64,000 nucleotides of DNA from Flavobacterium glaciei (GTDB taxonomy: Bacteria; Bacteroidota; Bacteroidia; Flavobacteriales; Flavobacteriaceae). Position numbers and translations under genes: made by a program. Position 1 is the first letter of the stretch; every line of letters starts with the position of its first letter. The notes under the pieces were generated by a model that did no database searches, was not told the DNA's origin, and saw nothing but the letters and a program-made list of their open reading frames with translations. This document shows positions 52,637-62,159 of the stretch, in pieces. The stretch lies in assembly GCF_003350545.1 (NCBI RefSeq), contig NZ_QQBA01000010.1:68742-132741 (forward strand), written 5' to 3'.

Positions 52637-54442
52637 TTAGAAACAATATTCATTCTCTGCTACTAGTTTAGCAGTAATTGTTTCTCTTAATGCCACTACA
52701 TTTGGCATGTTTGTGTATTTTGTAAAACGACGTAATCCCATTAACATCATACGTTGCTCATCACCTTCAGCAAAAGAAATAATACTTTCTTTTCCTTTTT
52801 GGTTTACAATATCAACGGCTTTGTATAAATACAGTTTAGCCATTGCAATTTGTTCTTGTACTTTATCTTCTCCTTCTTTTTTAGCCAATTTTTCAGTTCT
52901 TAATATAGTACTTTCTGCCATATAAACCTCAATTAGCATATCGGAAGCAGCCATTAATAATTGTTGGTGTGCATCTAAGTCCGCTCCAAATTTTTGAACA
53001 GCACTACCAGCAACCATCAAGAAAGATTTCTTCAAGTTTTTGATGATTTCTTTTTCCTCTGCAAATAATTCAGAGTAGTCTGGTGTGTCAAATGATGGAA
53101 TTCCCATCAATTCTTCAGATACTTTCATAGCAGGTCCTAATAAATCGACATGCCCTTTCATTGCTTTTTTAATTAACATACCTACTGAAAGCATTCTGTT
53201 AATCTCATTTGTACCTTCGTAAATACGAGCAATTCTTGCATCTCTCCATGCGCTTTCCATTGGAGTATCCTCAGAGAATCCCATACCTCCAAAAATTTGA
53301 ATTCCTTCATCAGAACAGTTTTGAACATCTTCTGAAACGGCTACTTTCAAGATAGAACATTCGATAGCATATTCTTCAACCCCTTTTAATTCAGCTTCTT
53401 GATGAGATGTTCCTTCTGCTTCACGTGCAATGATTCTGTCTTCAATATCTTTAGCTGCACGGTAAGAAGCACTTTCTCCAGCGTAGCAAGATGTTGCCAT
53501 TTCAGCTAGTTTTGCACGAATAGCTCCAAATTGTGAAATTGCAGTATTAAACTGGATTCTCTCATTAGCATATTTTACAGATCCTGTAATCACTCTACGT
53601 TGTGCATCAAGACAAGCAGCTGCCAATTTGATACGACCTACGTTAAGTGCGTTCATTGCTATTTTAAAACCATTACCTCTTTCAGATAACATGTTTTCAA
53701 CAGGAACTTTTGTTTCGTTAAAGAAAACTTGACGAGTAGAGGAAGCACGAATTCCTAATTTATGCTCTTCTTCACCCATCGAAATTCCGTTATCAGCTGT
53801 GTTTTCTAAGATGAAACCAGTAATGTTTTTATCATCACCAATACGGGCGAAAACAATAAACAAAGAACAGAATCCTGCATTCGAAATCCACATTTTTTGT
53901 CCAGTGATTTTATAATGTGTTCCATCTTCTGATAAAACTGCTTTAGTTTTTCCTGAATTTGCATCAGATCCAGCTCCTGGCTCCGTAAGGCAATAAGCAC
54001 CAAACCATTCGCCTGAAGCTAATTTAGGAACGTATTTTTGTTTTTGTTCTTCTGTTCCGTATAAAGTAATTGGCATAGTTCCAATTCCTGTGTGAGCTCC
54101 AAAAGCAGTTGAGAACGATCCAGTTGCTCCAGAAATGTAATCACATACTAACATAGTTGATACAAATCCCATTCCTAATCCACCGTAAGCTTCAGGAACT
54201 GCAACTCCTAAAAGTCCAAGTTCACCCGCTTTTCTCATGGTTTCTTCCGTGTATGCGTAATCCTTTTTTTCAAAACGATCTTTGTGAGCCCACAACTCTT
54301 TGTCTACAAACTCTTTTACAGAGTCACGCATCATTAATTGCTCTTCTGTAAAATCTTCAGGTGTGAAAATATCTTCACATTTTGTTTCTTTAACTAAAAA
54401 CTGACCACCACGGGTTACGTTTTTTTCAATTGTATCTGCCAT
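52637..54442 (-). CDS. fadE: Acyl-CoA dehydrogenase, FadE type
   Basis: A 601-residue FAD enzyme for the first step of beta-oxidation. It has the acyl-CoA dehydrogenase core (residues about 30-400) with LTEPGAGSDANSG, KMWISNAGF, LGIRASSTRQVFF and YEGTNEINRML. A C-terminal extension of about 170 residues follows, as in the about 600-residue class of which Bacillus FadE is an example. It is the last gene of marR-fadN-fadA-fadE on the minus strand. A 25-bp inverted repeat at 54491-54573 lies between it and fadA and may modulate its expression. Confidence 0.93.
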   Translation of the reverse strand: MADTIEKNVTRGGQFLVKETKCEDIFTPEDFTEEQLMMRDSVKEFVDKELWAHKDRFEKKDYAYTEETMRKAGELGLLGVAVPEAYGGLGMGFVSTMLVCDYISGATGSFSTAFGAHTGIGTMPITLYGTEEQKQKYVPKLASGEWFGAYCLTEPGAGSDANSGKTKAVLSEDGTHYKITGQKMWISNAGFCSLFIVFARIGDDKNITGFILENTADNGISMGEEEHKLGIRASSTRQVFFNETKVPVENMLSERGNGFKIAMNALNVGRIKLAAACLDAQRRVITGSVKYANERIQFNTAISQFGAIRAKLAEMATSCYAGESASYRAAKDIEDRIIAREAEGTSHQEAELKGVEEYAIECSILKVAVSEDVQNCSDEGIQIFGGMGFSEDTPMESAWRDARIARIYEGTNEINRMLSVGMLIKKAMKGHVDLLGPAMKVSEELMGIPSFDTPDYSELFAEEKEIIKNLKKSFLMVAGSAVQKFGADLDAHQQLLMAASDMLIEVYMAESTILRTEKLAKKEGEDKVQEQIAMAKLYLYKAVDIVNQKGKESIISFAEGDEQRMMLMGLRRFTKYTNMPNVVALRETITAKLVAENEYCF

Positions 54443-54490
54443 TTTTTTATTTTTTAATATGTTTTTAATTTAAAATCTAAATCCTCAGCC

Positions 54491-54573
54491 TTGTCATTCC
54501 GACGAAGGAGGAATCTCAGTATAGTATTCCGTCTCTAATTTGTTATGGGATTCCTCCTTCGTCGGAATGACAA
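54491..54573. repeat. Perfect 25-bp inverted repeat between fadA and fadE
   Basis: The arms 54491-54515 and 54549-54573 are exact reverse complements over 25 bases, separated by 33 bases. A diverged copy of the right arm (20 of 25 bases) occurs at 59105-59129. The GC content is higher than in the surroundings. This looks like a dispersed palindromic repeat (REP or MITE-like) inserted in the operon. It would form a strong hairpin in the mRNA between the two genes. Confidence 0.9.
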
Positions 54574-54592
54574 AAAAGGATGAATATTTTAA

Positions 54593-55774
54593 TTATAACA
54601 ACTCATAAATCCCCGCACTTCCTTGTCCAGTCCCAACACACATACTTACAATTCCGTATTTGCTTCCTCTGCGTTTCATTTCGTCAAACAATTGTACTGA
54701 TAATTTTGCTCCAGTACATCCTAGTGGATGACCTAGTGCAATAGCACCTCCATTTACATTAATGATTTCTGGATTTAAGTCTAATTCACGGGTTACAGCT
54801 AATGCTTGAGAGGCAAAAGCTTCGTTTAACTCTATTAAATCAATGTCATTAATTGTCAAACCTGCTTGTTTCAGTACTTTTGGTATTGCTTTTACTGGTC
54901 CAATACCCATAATTCTAGGCTCAACTCCTGCTGATGCGAAATTTACCAAACGAGCAATTGGTTCTAAGTTGTACTCTTTTACCATTTCTTCGCTCATGAT
55001 CAAAACAAAAGCGGCACCATCACTCATTTGTGATGAGTTTCCTGCGGTTACACTACCATTTGCTTCAAAAACAGGACGTAATCCAGCCAAAGCTTCTTTT
55101 GATGTACCAGCTCTTGGACCTTCGTCTTTGTTTACTACGTATGATTTGGTTTCTTTTTTCCCGTTTTCGTTAAGGAATGTTTGTTCCACTGTAATAGGAA
55201 CAATTTGCTTGTCAAATTTACCATCAGCTTGTGCTTGTAAAGCTTTCATGTGTGAGTGATATGCAAACTCATCTTGGTCTTCACGAGATACTTTAAATTG
55301 TTGTGCTACCGCCTCAGCAGTAAGTCCCATTCCCCAGTAGTAATCCTCGTTTCCAGCTTTTGCAACAGCATAATCCGGAGTTGGTTTGTAACCTCCCATT
55401 GGGATAAAACTCATGCTTTCAGCTCCACCTGCAATAATACAATGTGCCATACCTGATTGGATTTTGGCAGTAGCCATTCCAATAGTTTCCAAACCAGAAG
55501 CACAATATCTATTTACAGTAACACCAGGAACGTCCTCTACTTTTAAACCCATTAACGAAATAAGTCTCGCAACGTTTAATCCTTGTTCTGCCTCTGGCAT
55601 TGCATTTCCTACCATTACGTCATCAATGCGAGTTTTATCAAAATTTGGCAACTCATTCATCATAAATTCGATGGTTTCTGCTGCTAATTCATCAGGACGT
55701 TTAAATCTGAACACTCCTTTTGGGGCTTTCCCCACGGCTGTTCTGTATGCTTTTACTATATAGGCTGTTTTCAT
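54593..55774 (-). CDS. fadA: 3-ketoacyl-CoA thiolase
   Basis: A 393-residue thiolase that cleaves 3-ketoacyl-CoA with CoA to acetyl-CoA and a shortened acyl-CoA. The nucleophilic Cys is in NRYCASGLETIG (about 90). The catalytic His is in LNEAFASQALAV and GGAIALGHPLGCTGAK, and the second Cys is in SMCVGTGQGSAG. It lies 81 bases after fadN on the same strand. The degradative type is inferred from the fad context. Confidence 0.95.
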   Translation of the reverse strand: MKTAYIVKAYRTAVGKAPKGVFRFKRPDELAAETIEFMMNELPNFDKTRIDDVMVGNAMPEAEQGLNVARLISLMGLKVEDVPGVTVNRYCASGLETIGMATAKIQSGMAHCIIAGGAESMSFIPMGGYKPTPDYAVAKAGNEDYYWGMGLTAEAVAQQFKVSREDQDEFAYHSHMKALQAQADGKFDKQIVPITVEQTFLNENGKKETKSYVVNKDEGPRAGTSKEALAGLRPVFEANGSVTAGNSSQMSDGAAFVLIMSEEMVKEYNLEPIARLVNFASAGVEPRIMGIGPVKAIPKVLKQAGLTINDIDLIELNEAFASQALAVTRELDLNPEIINVNGGAIALGHPLGCTGAKLSVQLFDEMKRRGSKYGIVSMCVGTGQGSAGIYELL

Positions 55775-55855
55775 AACTAGTATTTTGAATTTTGACTCGT
55801 AAATTTTTAAACGATAATAAGTTTTAATTTATAAGTCTTAATTTATTGTTTAAAA

Positions 55856-58246
55856 TTAATTTCTCAACGGTTTCCCTTTGGTCAACATAAATTGGATTCT
55901 TTCTAATGTTTTTCTCTCTGTACATAATGATAAGAAAGCTTCTCTTTCGATATCCAATAAATATTGTTCGCTAACTAGTGTTGGCTCAGATAAATCACCA
56001 CCTGCCATTACGTAAGCTAGTTTATTAGCTATTTTTTTATCATGTTCAGAGATGTATTTTCCAGCTTCCATTTGATCTGTACCTACTAAGAACATCCCAA
56101 GAGCTTGTTTTCCAAGTACTTTTACATCCGTTCTACGTATTGGTTGTGTGTAACCAGCTTCGGCCATCAAGAGCGCATGTTTTTTTGCTTCTGCAATCTG
56201 TCTGTCTCTATTGATTACAATGATATCTTTACCATGTTGAAGTAATCCAGTGTCAAATGCCTCGTATCCTGATGTAGATACTTTTGCCATTGCGATAGTC
56301 AAGAAATACTCTTGCAATACATTTAACTCTACATCATTTTTATGGAATAAATCAGAGGCACGCATAGCCAATTCTTTAGATCCACCACCGCCAGGAATAA
56401 CCCCAACACCAAATTCAACTAATCCCATATAGGTTTCTGCTGCAGCAACAACTTTGTCAGCATGCAAACTCATTTCGCAACCACCACCAAAAGTCATTCC
56501 GTGTGGTGCTACTACAACTGGAATTCCAGAGTAACGTACCCGCATCATCGTGTCTTGGAACATTTTGATTGCCATATTTAACTCATCATACTCTTGCTCC
56601 ACAGCCATCATGAATATCATTCCAATATTGGCACCCACTGAGAAGTTAGCTGCTTGATTCCCAATAACCAATCCTTGATATTCTTTCTCAGATAAATCAA
56701 TTGCTTTATTGATAGCTTGTAAAACATCACCACCAATTGTGTTCATTTTAGATTGGAACTCTAAATTCAATATTCCATCTCCTAAATCTTGGATAATTGC
56801 ACCGCTATTGCTCCATACTTTTTTGCTTTCGCGAATATTATTTAGGATAATAAAGGCGTCTTGACCCGGAACTTTTGTTTGTGTTTTAGTTGGAATATTG
56901 TAGAAAAACGTTGCACCTTCTTTTACAGAATAAAAACTGGTATTTCCAGAAGCTAACATATCATTTACCCATGCAGCAGGAGCTAAACCTTCTGCTTTCA
57001 TGATTTCAATTCCTTTTTCAACACCAATTGCATCCCAAATTTCAAATGGTCCATTTTCCCATCCAAAACCGGCTTTCATAGCATCGTCTATTTTGTAAAA
57101 TTCATCTGCAATTTCAGGAACTCTGTTAGATACATAAGCAAATAATCCAGCAAAACTTTTTCTGTAAAATTCACCTGCTTTATCTTTTCCTTTTACAAGA
57201 ACTTTAAATCTATTAATTGGTTTATCAATAGTTTTGGTAAGTTCCAGTGTTGCAAAAGATGCTTTTTTAGCAGCTCTGTATTCTAGCGTATCTAAATCTA
57301 AGGTTAATATGTCTTTACCTTCTTTTTTATAAAATCCTTGACCTGTTTTGCTACCCAACCATTTGTTTTCCATCATGGTGTTTACAAATGCAGGAAGTTT
57401 AAATAAGTCGTGTTGCTCATCATTTGGACAGTTTTCATAAATACCATTGGCAACATGAACCAAAGTATCTAAACCTACAACATCAACAGTTCTGAAGGTA
57501 GCCGATTTTGGACGACCAATAACGGGTCCAGTCAATTTATCAACTTCTTCAATAGTAAGTCCCATTTCTTTTACCAAGTGAAACAAACTTTGGATTCCGT
57601 AAATACCGATTCGGTTTCCAATAAACGCTGGAGTATCTTTAGCCAAAACCGAAGTTTTCCCTAAAAATTTCTCTCCGTAAACCGTAAGAAAATCCAAAAC
57701 CTCTGCACTAGTTTGTGGTCCAGGAATGATTTCAAATAATTTTAAGTAACGCGCTGGGTTAAAAAAGTGGGTTCCACAGAAATGTTTTTGAAAATCTTCA
57801 CTTCTTCCTTCACTCATAAAATGAATTGGAATTCCAGAAGTGTTAGAAGTAACCAATGTTCCCGGTTTTCTAAATTTCTCAATCTGTTCAAAAACTAATT
57901 TTTTAATATCAAGTCTTTCTACAACAACTTCAATAATCCAATCTACACCAGCAATTTTTGCCATGTCATCTGTTGTATTACCAGTTGAGATGCGGCTTGC
58001 AAATTTTTGACTGTAAATAGGAGAGGGCTTTGATTTTAAAGCTGTAGCTAAACTATCATTTACCAATCGATTTCTAACAATTTTACTCTCTAGGGTGAGT
58101 CCTTTTTTTGCTTCGGCATCGGTCAGTTCTCTTGGGATAATATCCAAAAGCAATACTTCAACTCCAATGTTAGCAAAATGACAAGCAATTCCAGATCCCA
58201 TAATTCCGGACCCTATTACTGCAACTTTTTTGATGGTGCGTTTCAT
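55856..58246 (-). CDS. fadN: 3-hydroxyacyl-CoA dehydrogenase/enoyl-CoA hydratase fusion, FadN type
   Basis: A 796-residue bifunctional enzyme for the middle two steps of beta-oxidation. The N-terminal NAD-binding part has VAVIGSGIMGSGIACHFA (about 8-25) and GTHFFNPARYLKLFEIIPG. It is followed by the dehydrogenase C-terminal domains. The last about 310 residues are the crotonase part (QGLVIGNQAANFSVGANIG, TFGGGCEMSLHADKVVAA, GVIPGGGGSKELA). The order dehydrogenase then hydratase is the FadN arrangement, opposite to proteobacterial FadB. It is 41 bases after marR. Confidence 0.94.
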   Translation of the reverse strand: MKRTIKKVAVIGSGIMGSGIACHFANIGVEVLLLDIIPRELTDAEAKKGLTLESKIVRNRLVNDSLATALKSKPSPIYSQKFASRISTGNTTDDMAKIAGVDWIIEVVVERLDIKKLVFEQIEKFRKPGTLVTSNTSGIPIHFMSEGRSEDFQKHFCGTHFFNPARYLKLFEIIPGPQTSAEVLDFLTVYGEKFLGKTSVLAKDTPAFIGNRIGIYGIQSLFHLVKEMGLTIEEVDKLTGPVIGRPKSATFRTVDVVGLDTLVHVANGIYENCPNDEQHDLFKLPAFVNTMMENKWLGSKTGQGFYKKEGKDILTLDLDTLEYRAAKKASFATLELTKTIDKPINRFKVLVKGKDKAGEFYRKSFAGLFAYVSNRVPEIADEFYKIDDAMKAGFGWENGPFEIWDAIGVEKGIEIMKAEGLAPAAWVNDMLASGNTSFYSVKEGATFFYNIPTKTQTKVPGQDAFIILNNIRESKKVWSNSGAIIQDLGDGILNLEFQSKMNTIGGDVLQAINKAIDLSEKEYQGLVIGNQAANFSVGANIGMIFMMAVEQEYDELNMAIKMFQDTMMRVRYSGIPVVVAPHGMTFGGGCEMSLHADKVVAAAETYMGLVEFGVGVIPGGGGSKELAMRASDLFHKNDVELNVLQEYFLTIAMAKVSTSGYEAFDTGLLQHGKDIIVINRDRQIAEAKKHALLMAEAGYTQPIRRTDVKVLGKQALGMFLVGTDQMEAGKYISEHDKKIANKLAYVMAGGDLSEPTLVSEQYLLDIEREAFLSLCTERKTLERIQFMLTKGKPLRN

Positions 58247-58287
58247 ACGTAGTTTATATTTGTTTTTTTATTTGTAATGACTGGTTA

Positions 58288-58797
58288 TTATGATGATGCG
58301 TTAATTTCTAATACGTTTTCATCAGTATCTATTTTTTCAGCAGAAACTTCTCCTGCGTGTGTATTGTGAAATATATTTTTTTCAACAATGAGTTCATTAA
58401 TCACATCAGCTACTTCAATAAAGTGTTGTAACTTTTCTTCAGATATAGATTTTCGTACCGCATCATTAAATTTAAGTACTGTGTTTTTCGAAAGCTCTCT
58501 TTTTTCTTTACCAAAATCCGTTAGATAAATCAATACGCCACGGCCATCCTCTGGGTTTTTTTTGCGTATTATCAATTCTTTTTCCTCCATAGATTTTAGC
58601 GTTCTTGTTAGGCTTGTAGCTTCCATTCCCATTTTAGGCCCTAATGAAGTCGATGGCGTTCCACCTTCCTTATCAATACTCAATAAAGCGAAACCAGTAG
58701 CCATGCTTGCATCGTATTTCGACGCTTCTTCATTATACATTCTGGCCACTGCTTGCCAGGTGGCACGTAAAATATAATCTATCGTTTTATCTTTCAT
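58288..58797 (-). CDS. MarR family transcriptional regulator, likely repressor of the fad operon
   Basis: A 169-residue MarR-type winged-helix protein. The DNA-binding region spans GGTPSTSLGPKMGMEATSLTRTLKSMEEKELIIRKKNPEDGRGVLIYLTDFGK (recognition helix plus the DxRxx wing) and is flanked by dimerisation helices. It heads marR-fadN-fadA-fadE. The palindrome TATGC-AC-GCATA at 58835-58846 just upstream could be its operator. It probably responds to acyl-CoA or fatty acids, which is an inference from position. Confidence 0.88.
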   Translation of the reverse strand: MKDKTIDYILRATWQAVARMYNEEASKYDASMATGFALLSIDKEGGTPSTSLGPKMGMEATSLTRTLKSMEEKELIIRKKNPEDGRGVLIYLTDFGKEKRELSKNTVLKFNDAVRKSISEEKLQHFIEVADVINELIVEKNIFHNTHAGEVSAEKIDTDENVLEINASS

Positions 58798-58815
58798 AAG
58801 TAACTATATCGATTT

Positions 58816-58846
58816 CAAATATAATAAAAAATACTATGCACGCATA
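58816..58846 (-). promoter_or_regulatory. Promoter and possible operator of the marR-fad operon
   Basis: TATATTTG (minus strand, 58816-58823) matches TAnnTTTG and lies 18 bases before the marR start. The dyad TATGC-AC-GCATA (58835-58846) sits 11 bases upstream of the box, in the spacer/-33 region, where a bound repressor would block RNA polymerase. Confidence 0.5.
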
Positions 58847-58945
58847 ATATATTGAAATATTTTTTTGTTAAAATGAATTAAATATAATAAATATTGGCTG
58901 AAATAGAGGGTTTTAGAACTTTTTTGATGAGAATTAAAAATTTTA

Positions 58946-59052
58946 GGGCGTATCCCTGCGGGTCGGGCTGTACGTTGTATCTTTTATAAATTCCCAATCC
59001 CGAGGCTTCGGGATTAGAATTTATAAAAGGATGCCACTTCAATCCCTTACGC
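58946..59052 (+). ncRNA. Structured intergenic element, flavo-1-like (copy 2)
   Basis: On the plus strand a CCC-TGC-GGG hairpin is followed by GGGCTGTACGTTGTATC. Next comes a long stem: 12 bp outer (58981-58992 with 59018-59029) and 8 bp inner (AATCCCGA/TCGGGATT, 4-base loop). It ends with AAAGGATGCCACTTCAATCC and TTACGCTAA. The same order and motif cores appear at 29253-29332, with other stem sequences. It lies between the divergent marR promoter and the aminopeptidase gene's terminator. Likeness to flavo-1 RNA is from memory and unverified. Confidence 0.5.
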
Positions 59053-59104
59053 TAATCGTGCTAAGGAGAATGATTGGGGATTTAGTCGTAAGATCTGCTA
59101 AAGA

Positions 59105-59129
59105 GATGCTTCCATCGTCAGCATGACAA
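59105..59129 (+). repeat. Diverged copy of the fad-operon repeat arm
   Basis: Twenty of 25 bases agree with the right arm of the inverted repeat at 54549-54573 (shared ends GAT...CGTC...ATGACAA). Only one arm is recognisable here, so it is probably a decayed or partial copy. Confidence 0.6.
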
Positions 59130-59255
59130 GATTGGCGATAATTATTTTGAATAATTTATCAATAGATGTTCCTGATCGTTAATTGTTCTATCGAAAAAGA
59201 ATTTAAACTCAAAAGAATTAGTCAGGTCGCTAGATTAATTTTAGATGAAAAAATC

Positions 59256-59290
59256 ATAAAAAAACCACGAAAATCAATTCGTGGTTTTTT
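59256..59290 (-). terminator. Terminator of the fadD/aminopeptidase unit
   Basis: A 12-bp stem (AAAAACCACGAA/TTCGTGGTTTTT, 59260-59271 with 59278-59289), 6-base loop, U-tract on the minus strand. Confidence 0.88.
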
Positions 59291-59308
59291 GTAAACTAAA
59301 TATTTTTT

Positions 59309-60361
59309 CTAAGACTTTTTAAACTCCCCACTATCCACGTCTTTCAAGAACTTAATCACGCCCGGAAAATAGGTTTTTGGGTCATCGTATTGCGAAAGGT
59401 GGCTTCCGTTAGGACAAAACAAGAAACGTCCGTTTTGGACTTCGTTTGCAATCCATTTCATGTGTTCGGGATCCATTGTGTCGTATTTAGAACCAATACT
59501 CAATGTAGGAATAGTCAAAGTTTTTAGTCTGTCTTTGACATCCCAATTTTTGAGAGTCGCATTTCCAGTGATGCCAAATTCACTGTGACCTTGCATAAAC
59601 ACATATACATTAGGATTAATGTGCTTGAAACATCTGTTGATGGATTCTGGCCATTCTTCGAGAGGCATTCTCAAAATGTGTTCCGTGTAGTAATGTTTGA
59701 AAAGTAATTCGCTGTATTTTGGATTGTCGAAATCATTGTTTTTTTCGATATCCTGCAATTGCTTCAGGATTTTAGGATCCATTTGCGGTGCCAGAACGTC
59801 TTTTGCGTAAGCGTTATATTCTGGAGCACTCGCCATCATATTCGAGATAATCAAGCCTTTCAGGTTTTTTTGGTATTTCAAAGCGTATTCCATGGCTAGG
59901 ATTCCGCCCCAAGATTGTCCCATCAGGTAAAAATTAGAATTGTCTAATCCTAATGCGATACGTACTTGCTCGACTTCCTCCACAAAACGTTCATTGGTCC
60001 ATAAACTATTGTCGTTAGGTTGGTCGCTATAATACGATCCTAATTGGTCGTAATAAATGTATTCAATACTTTCGTTAGGGAAGTAACCGTCAAACGCTTC
60101 ATATAGTTCATGCGTTAAACCTGGACCGCCGTGCAACAACAATACTTTAATTTTAGGATTGTTGCCCACTCGTTTAGTCCAGACTTTAAACGTACCTTTT
60201 GGTGTTTGAATCGGAATCATTTTGATGCCTCCAGTCAGCTGGTCATCCCGTTTTGAAAAGTCTAAATAATTTGCTTTTATGGAATCTTCCTTTGGTTTTT
60301 CTTGACAATTAGAAAAAAAGAACACGATTAAAACGGAGCAAATCAAGACTTTTAGTTTCAT
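59309..60361 (-). CDS. Proline iminopeptidase-like alpha/beta-hydrolase lipoprotein
   Basis: A 350-residue alpha/beta-hydrolase of the S33 peptidase group. The oxyanion-hole motif is LLHGGPGLTHEL and the nucleophile elbow is GQSWGG. The Asp is around KYDTMDPEH and the His in NGSHLSQYDDP. The N-terminus (VLIVFFFSNCQ) is a type II signal peptide, so it is a periplasmic or outer-membrane lipoprotein rather than a cytoplasmic enzyme. S33 members release N-terminal proline, but the exact substrate is not settled. It starts 22 bases after the acyl-CoA ligase stop and is probably co-transcribed. Confidence 0.88.
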   Translation of the reverse strand: MKLKVLICSVLIVFFFSNCQEKPKEDSIKANYLDFSKRDDQLTGGIKMIPIQTPKGTFKVWTKRVGNNPKIKVLLLHGGPGLTHELYEAFDGYFPNESIEYIYYDQLGSYYSDQPNDNSLWTNERFVEEVEQVRIALGLDNSNFYLMGQSWGGILAMEYALKYQKNLKGLIISNMMASAPEYNAYAKDVLAPQMDPKILKQLQDIEKNNDFDNPKYSELLFKHYYTEHILRMPLEEWPESINRCFKHINPNVYVFMQGHSEFGITGNATLKNWDVKDRLKTLTIPTLSIGSKYDTMDPEHMKWIANEVQNGRFLFCPNGSHLSQYDDPKTYFPGVIKFLKDVDSGEFKKS

Positions 60362-60383
60362 AACAGAGTGGATTTATCAAAGA

Positions 60384-62159
60384 CTAATTGTAGATTTTAT
60401 GGAATAAATCAATGTATTTCTCCATAACTATTTTTCGTTTCAATTTTAGAGTAGGAGTAAGTTGTCCGCCTTCAATAGACCAAATATCCGGTGTCAATTC
60501 AAAACGTTTGATTTTCTCCCAATTTCCAAATTTTTCATTTAGGCTTTCTATTTCCTCTTGAATTCTGGAAATAACTTTTTCGTTTGAAACGATTTCTGAA
60601 TTGCTTTTTCCAATATCGATTTTGTGGATAATCGCCCATTCTTTGATAAAATCAAAACTAGGCTGAATAAAAGCTGCAGGCATTTTTTGTCCATCACCAA
60701 TAACCATGATTTGTTCAATGAAACGCGATTGCTTCATCGTATTTTCGATTAATTGTGGCGCGATGTATTTTCCTCCTGAGGTTTTGAACATTTCTTTTTT
60801 ACGATCAGTGATTTTTAAGAATCCGTCTTCGTCAAAAATACCAATATCTCCTGTGTGGAAAAATCCGTCCGTGATCACTTCGTTTGTCATTTTTTCGTCT
60901 TTGTAATACCCCATCATCACGTTTGGTCCTTTACACATAATTTCTCCATCTTCTGCAATGATTACTTCCACATTATCGATAACTCTACCTACCGTTCCCA
61001 CTCTAAAACCGCCATTTCTAATGTCATTAACTGAGATTACAGGGGAGGTTTCTGTCAAACCGTATCCTTCCATAACGGGGATTTCGGCAGCGGCAAAAAT
61101 TCGAGCTAATCTAGGTTGCAAAGCAGCGCTTCCCGAAACCATTAAATCTAAGTTTCCGCCTAAACCTTCTTTCCATTTGCTGAAAATTAGTTTACGCGCA
61201 ATTTTAAGTTGAAACTCGTACCAAAATCCATTTTTGCCATACGGTTCATAATTTAACCCAAGGTCAACTGCCCAAAAGAACAATTTCTTTTTGATACCTG
61301 TTAACTCCGTTCCTTTAGCATAGATTTTATCATATACTTTTTCTAAAAGTCTTGGAACAGCTGTAATTACTGTTGGCCTTACTTCTTTTATATTATCACT
61401 AATTTTATCGATTGATTCACCAAAATATACTGAAACTCCATAATATTGATATAAATACAAAATCATTCTTTCAAAAATATGGCAAATTGGAAGGAAACTT
61501 AACGCACGGGTTTTACCTGCTTCAAAAGGAATTCTTGAAGCACTGTCTAATACATTTGACACAATATTTTTGTGCGAAAGCATTACACCTTTTGGCCTAC
61601 CTGTTGTTCCGGAGGTATAAATTATAGTTGCTAAATCTTCTGTTTTTACATTATTTTTACGGTCTTCAACTTCTTGTTGATTGCTTGTGTCAACCCCAAA
61701 AATCAATAATTCATTCCAGTTTTTACAACCTTCAATTTCGTTGAACGAATAGACTTCTTTAAGTTTAGGTACTTTATTTTTGATCAAATTTACTTTGCGC
61801 AGTACTTCGGCATCCGATACAAAACAATAGATTGCACCAGAATGATTAAGAATATATTCATAATCATCTTCGGAAATGGTGGGGTAAATAGGAACAGTTT
61901 GAGCACCAGTTTGCAATACTCCAATATCCATAATATTCCATTCAGTTCTATTATTAGTAGAAATAATGGCAATTTTATCGTTTTTTTGAACGTTCATTTT
62001 TAAGAGCGCCCTCGAAACAGCATTAGCTTTAGCAATATATTCTTGAGTAGAAGTTTTTATCCAAACCCCATTTTGCTTTGTTGTTAAAGCATCTGGAATT
62101 GAAGTGTATTTATCTTGTTGATAATAAGGAAAATCAAAAAGTCTGGTTATGGAAGTCAT
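60384..62159 (-). CDS. fadD: Long-chain fatty-acid--CoA ligase
   Basis: A 591-residue AMP-forming acyl-CoA synthetase. The AMP-binding signature is IIYTSGTTGRPKGVMLSH. The GYGLTETSPVIS motif, the DGFFHTGDIG motif and the ITDRKKEMFKTSGGKYIAP hinge and catalytic lysine region are intact. It activates fatty acids with ATP and CoA, feeding the beta-oxidation operon that lies 3.5 kb away on the same strand. It is followed by a peptidase-like lipoprotein gene. Membrane association is common for the family, but no membrane helix is evident. Confidence 0.94.
   Translation of the reverse strand: MTSITRLFDFPYYQQDKYTSIPDALTTKQNGVWIKTSTQEYIAKANAVSRALLKMNVQKNDKIAIISTNNRTEWNIMDIGVLQTGAQTVPIYPTISEDDYEYILNHSGAIYCFVSDAEVLRKVNLIKNKVPKLKEVYSFNEIEGCKNWNELLIFGVDTSNQQEVEDRKNNVKTEDLATIIYTSGTTGRPKGVMLSHKNIVSNVLDSASRIPFEAGKTRALSFLPICHIFERMILYLYQYYGVSVYFGESIDKISDNIKEVRPTVITAVPRLLEKVYDKIYAKGTELTGIKKKLFFWAVDLGLNYEPYGKNGFWYEFQLKIARKLIFSKWKEGLGGNLDLMVSGSAALQPRLARIFAAAEIPVMEGYGLTETSPVISVNDIRNGGFRVGTVGRVIDNVEVIIAEDGEIMCKGPNVMMGYYKDEKMTNEVITDGFFHTGDIGIFDEDGFLKITDRKKEMFKTSGGKYIAPQLIENTMKQSRFIEQIMVIGDGQKMPAAFIQPSFDFIKEWAIIHKIDIGKSNSEIVSNEKVISRIQEEIESLNEKFGNWEKIKRFELTPDIWSIEGGQLTPTLKLKRKIVMEKYIDLFHKIYN

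Noticed and set aside
54843-55259. Plus-strand 138-residue frame opposite fadA
   Set aside because: It is fully inside the thiolase gene, whose catalytic motifs are all intact; it is an antisense shadow.
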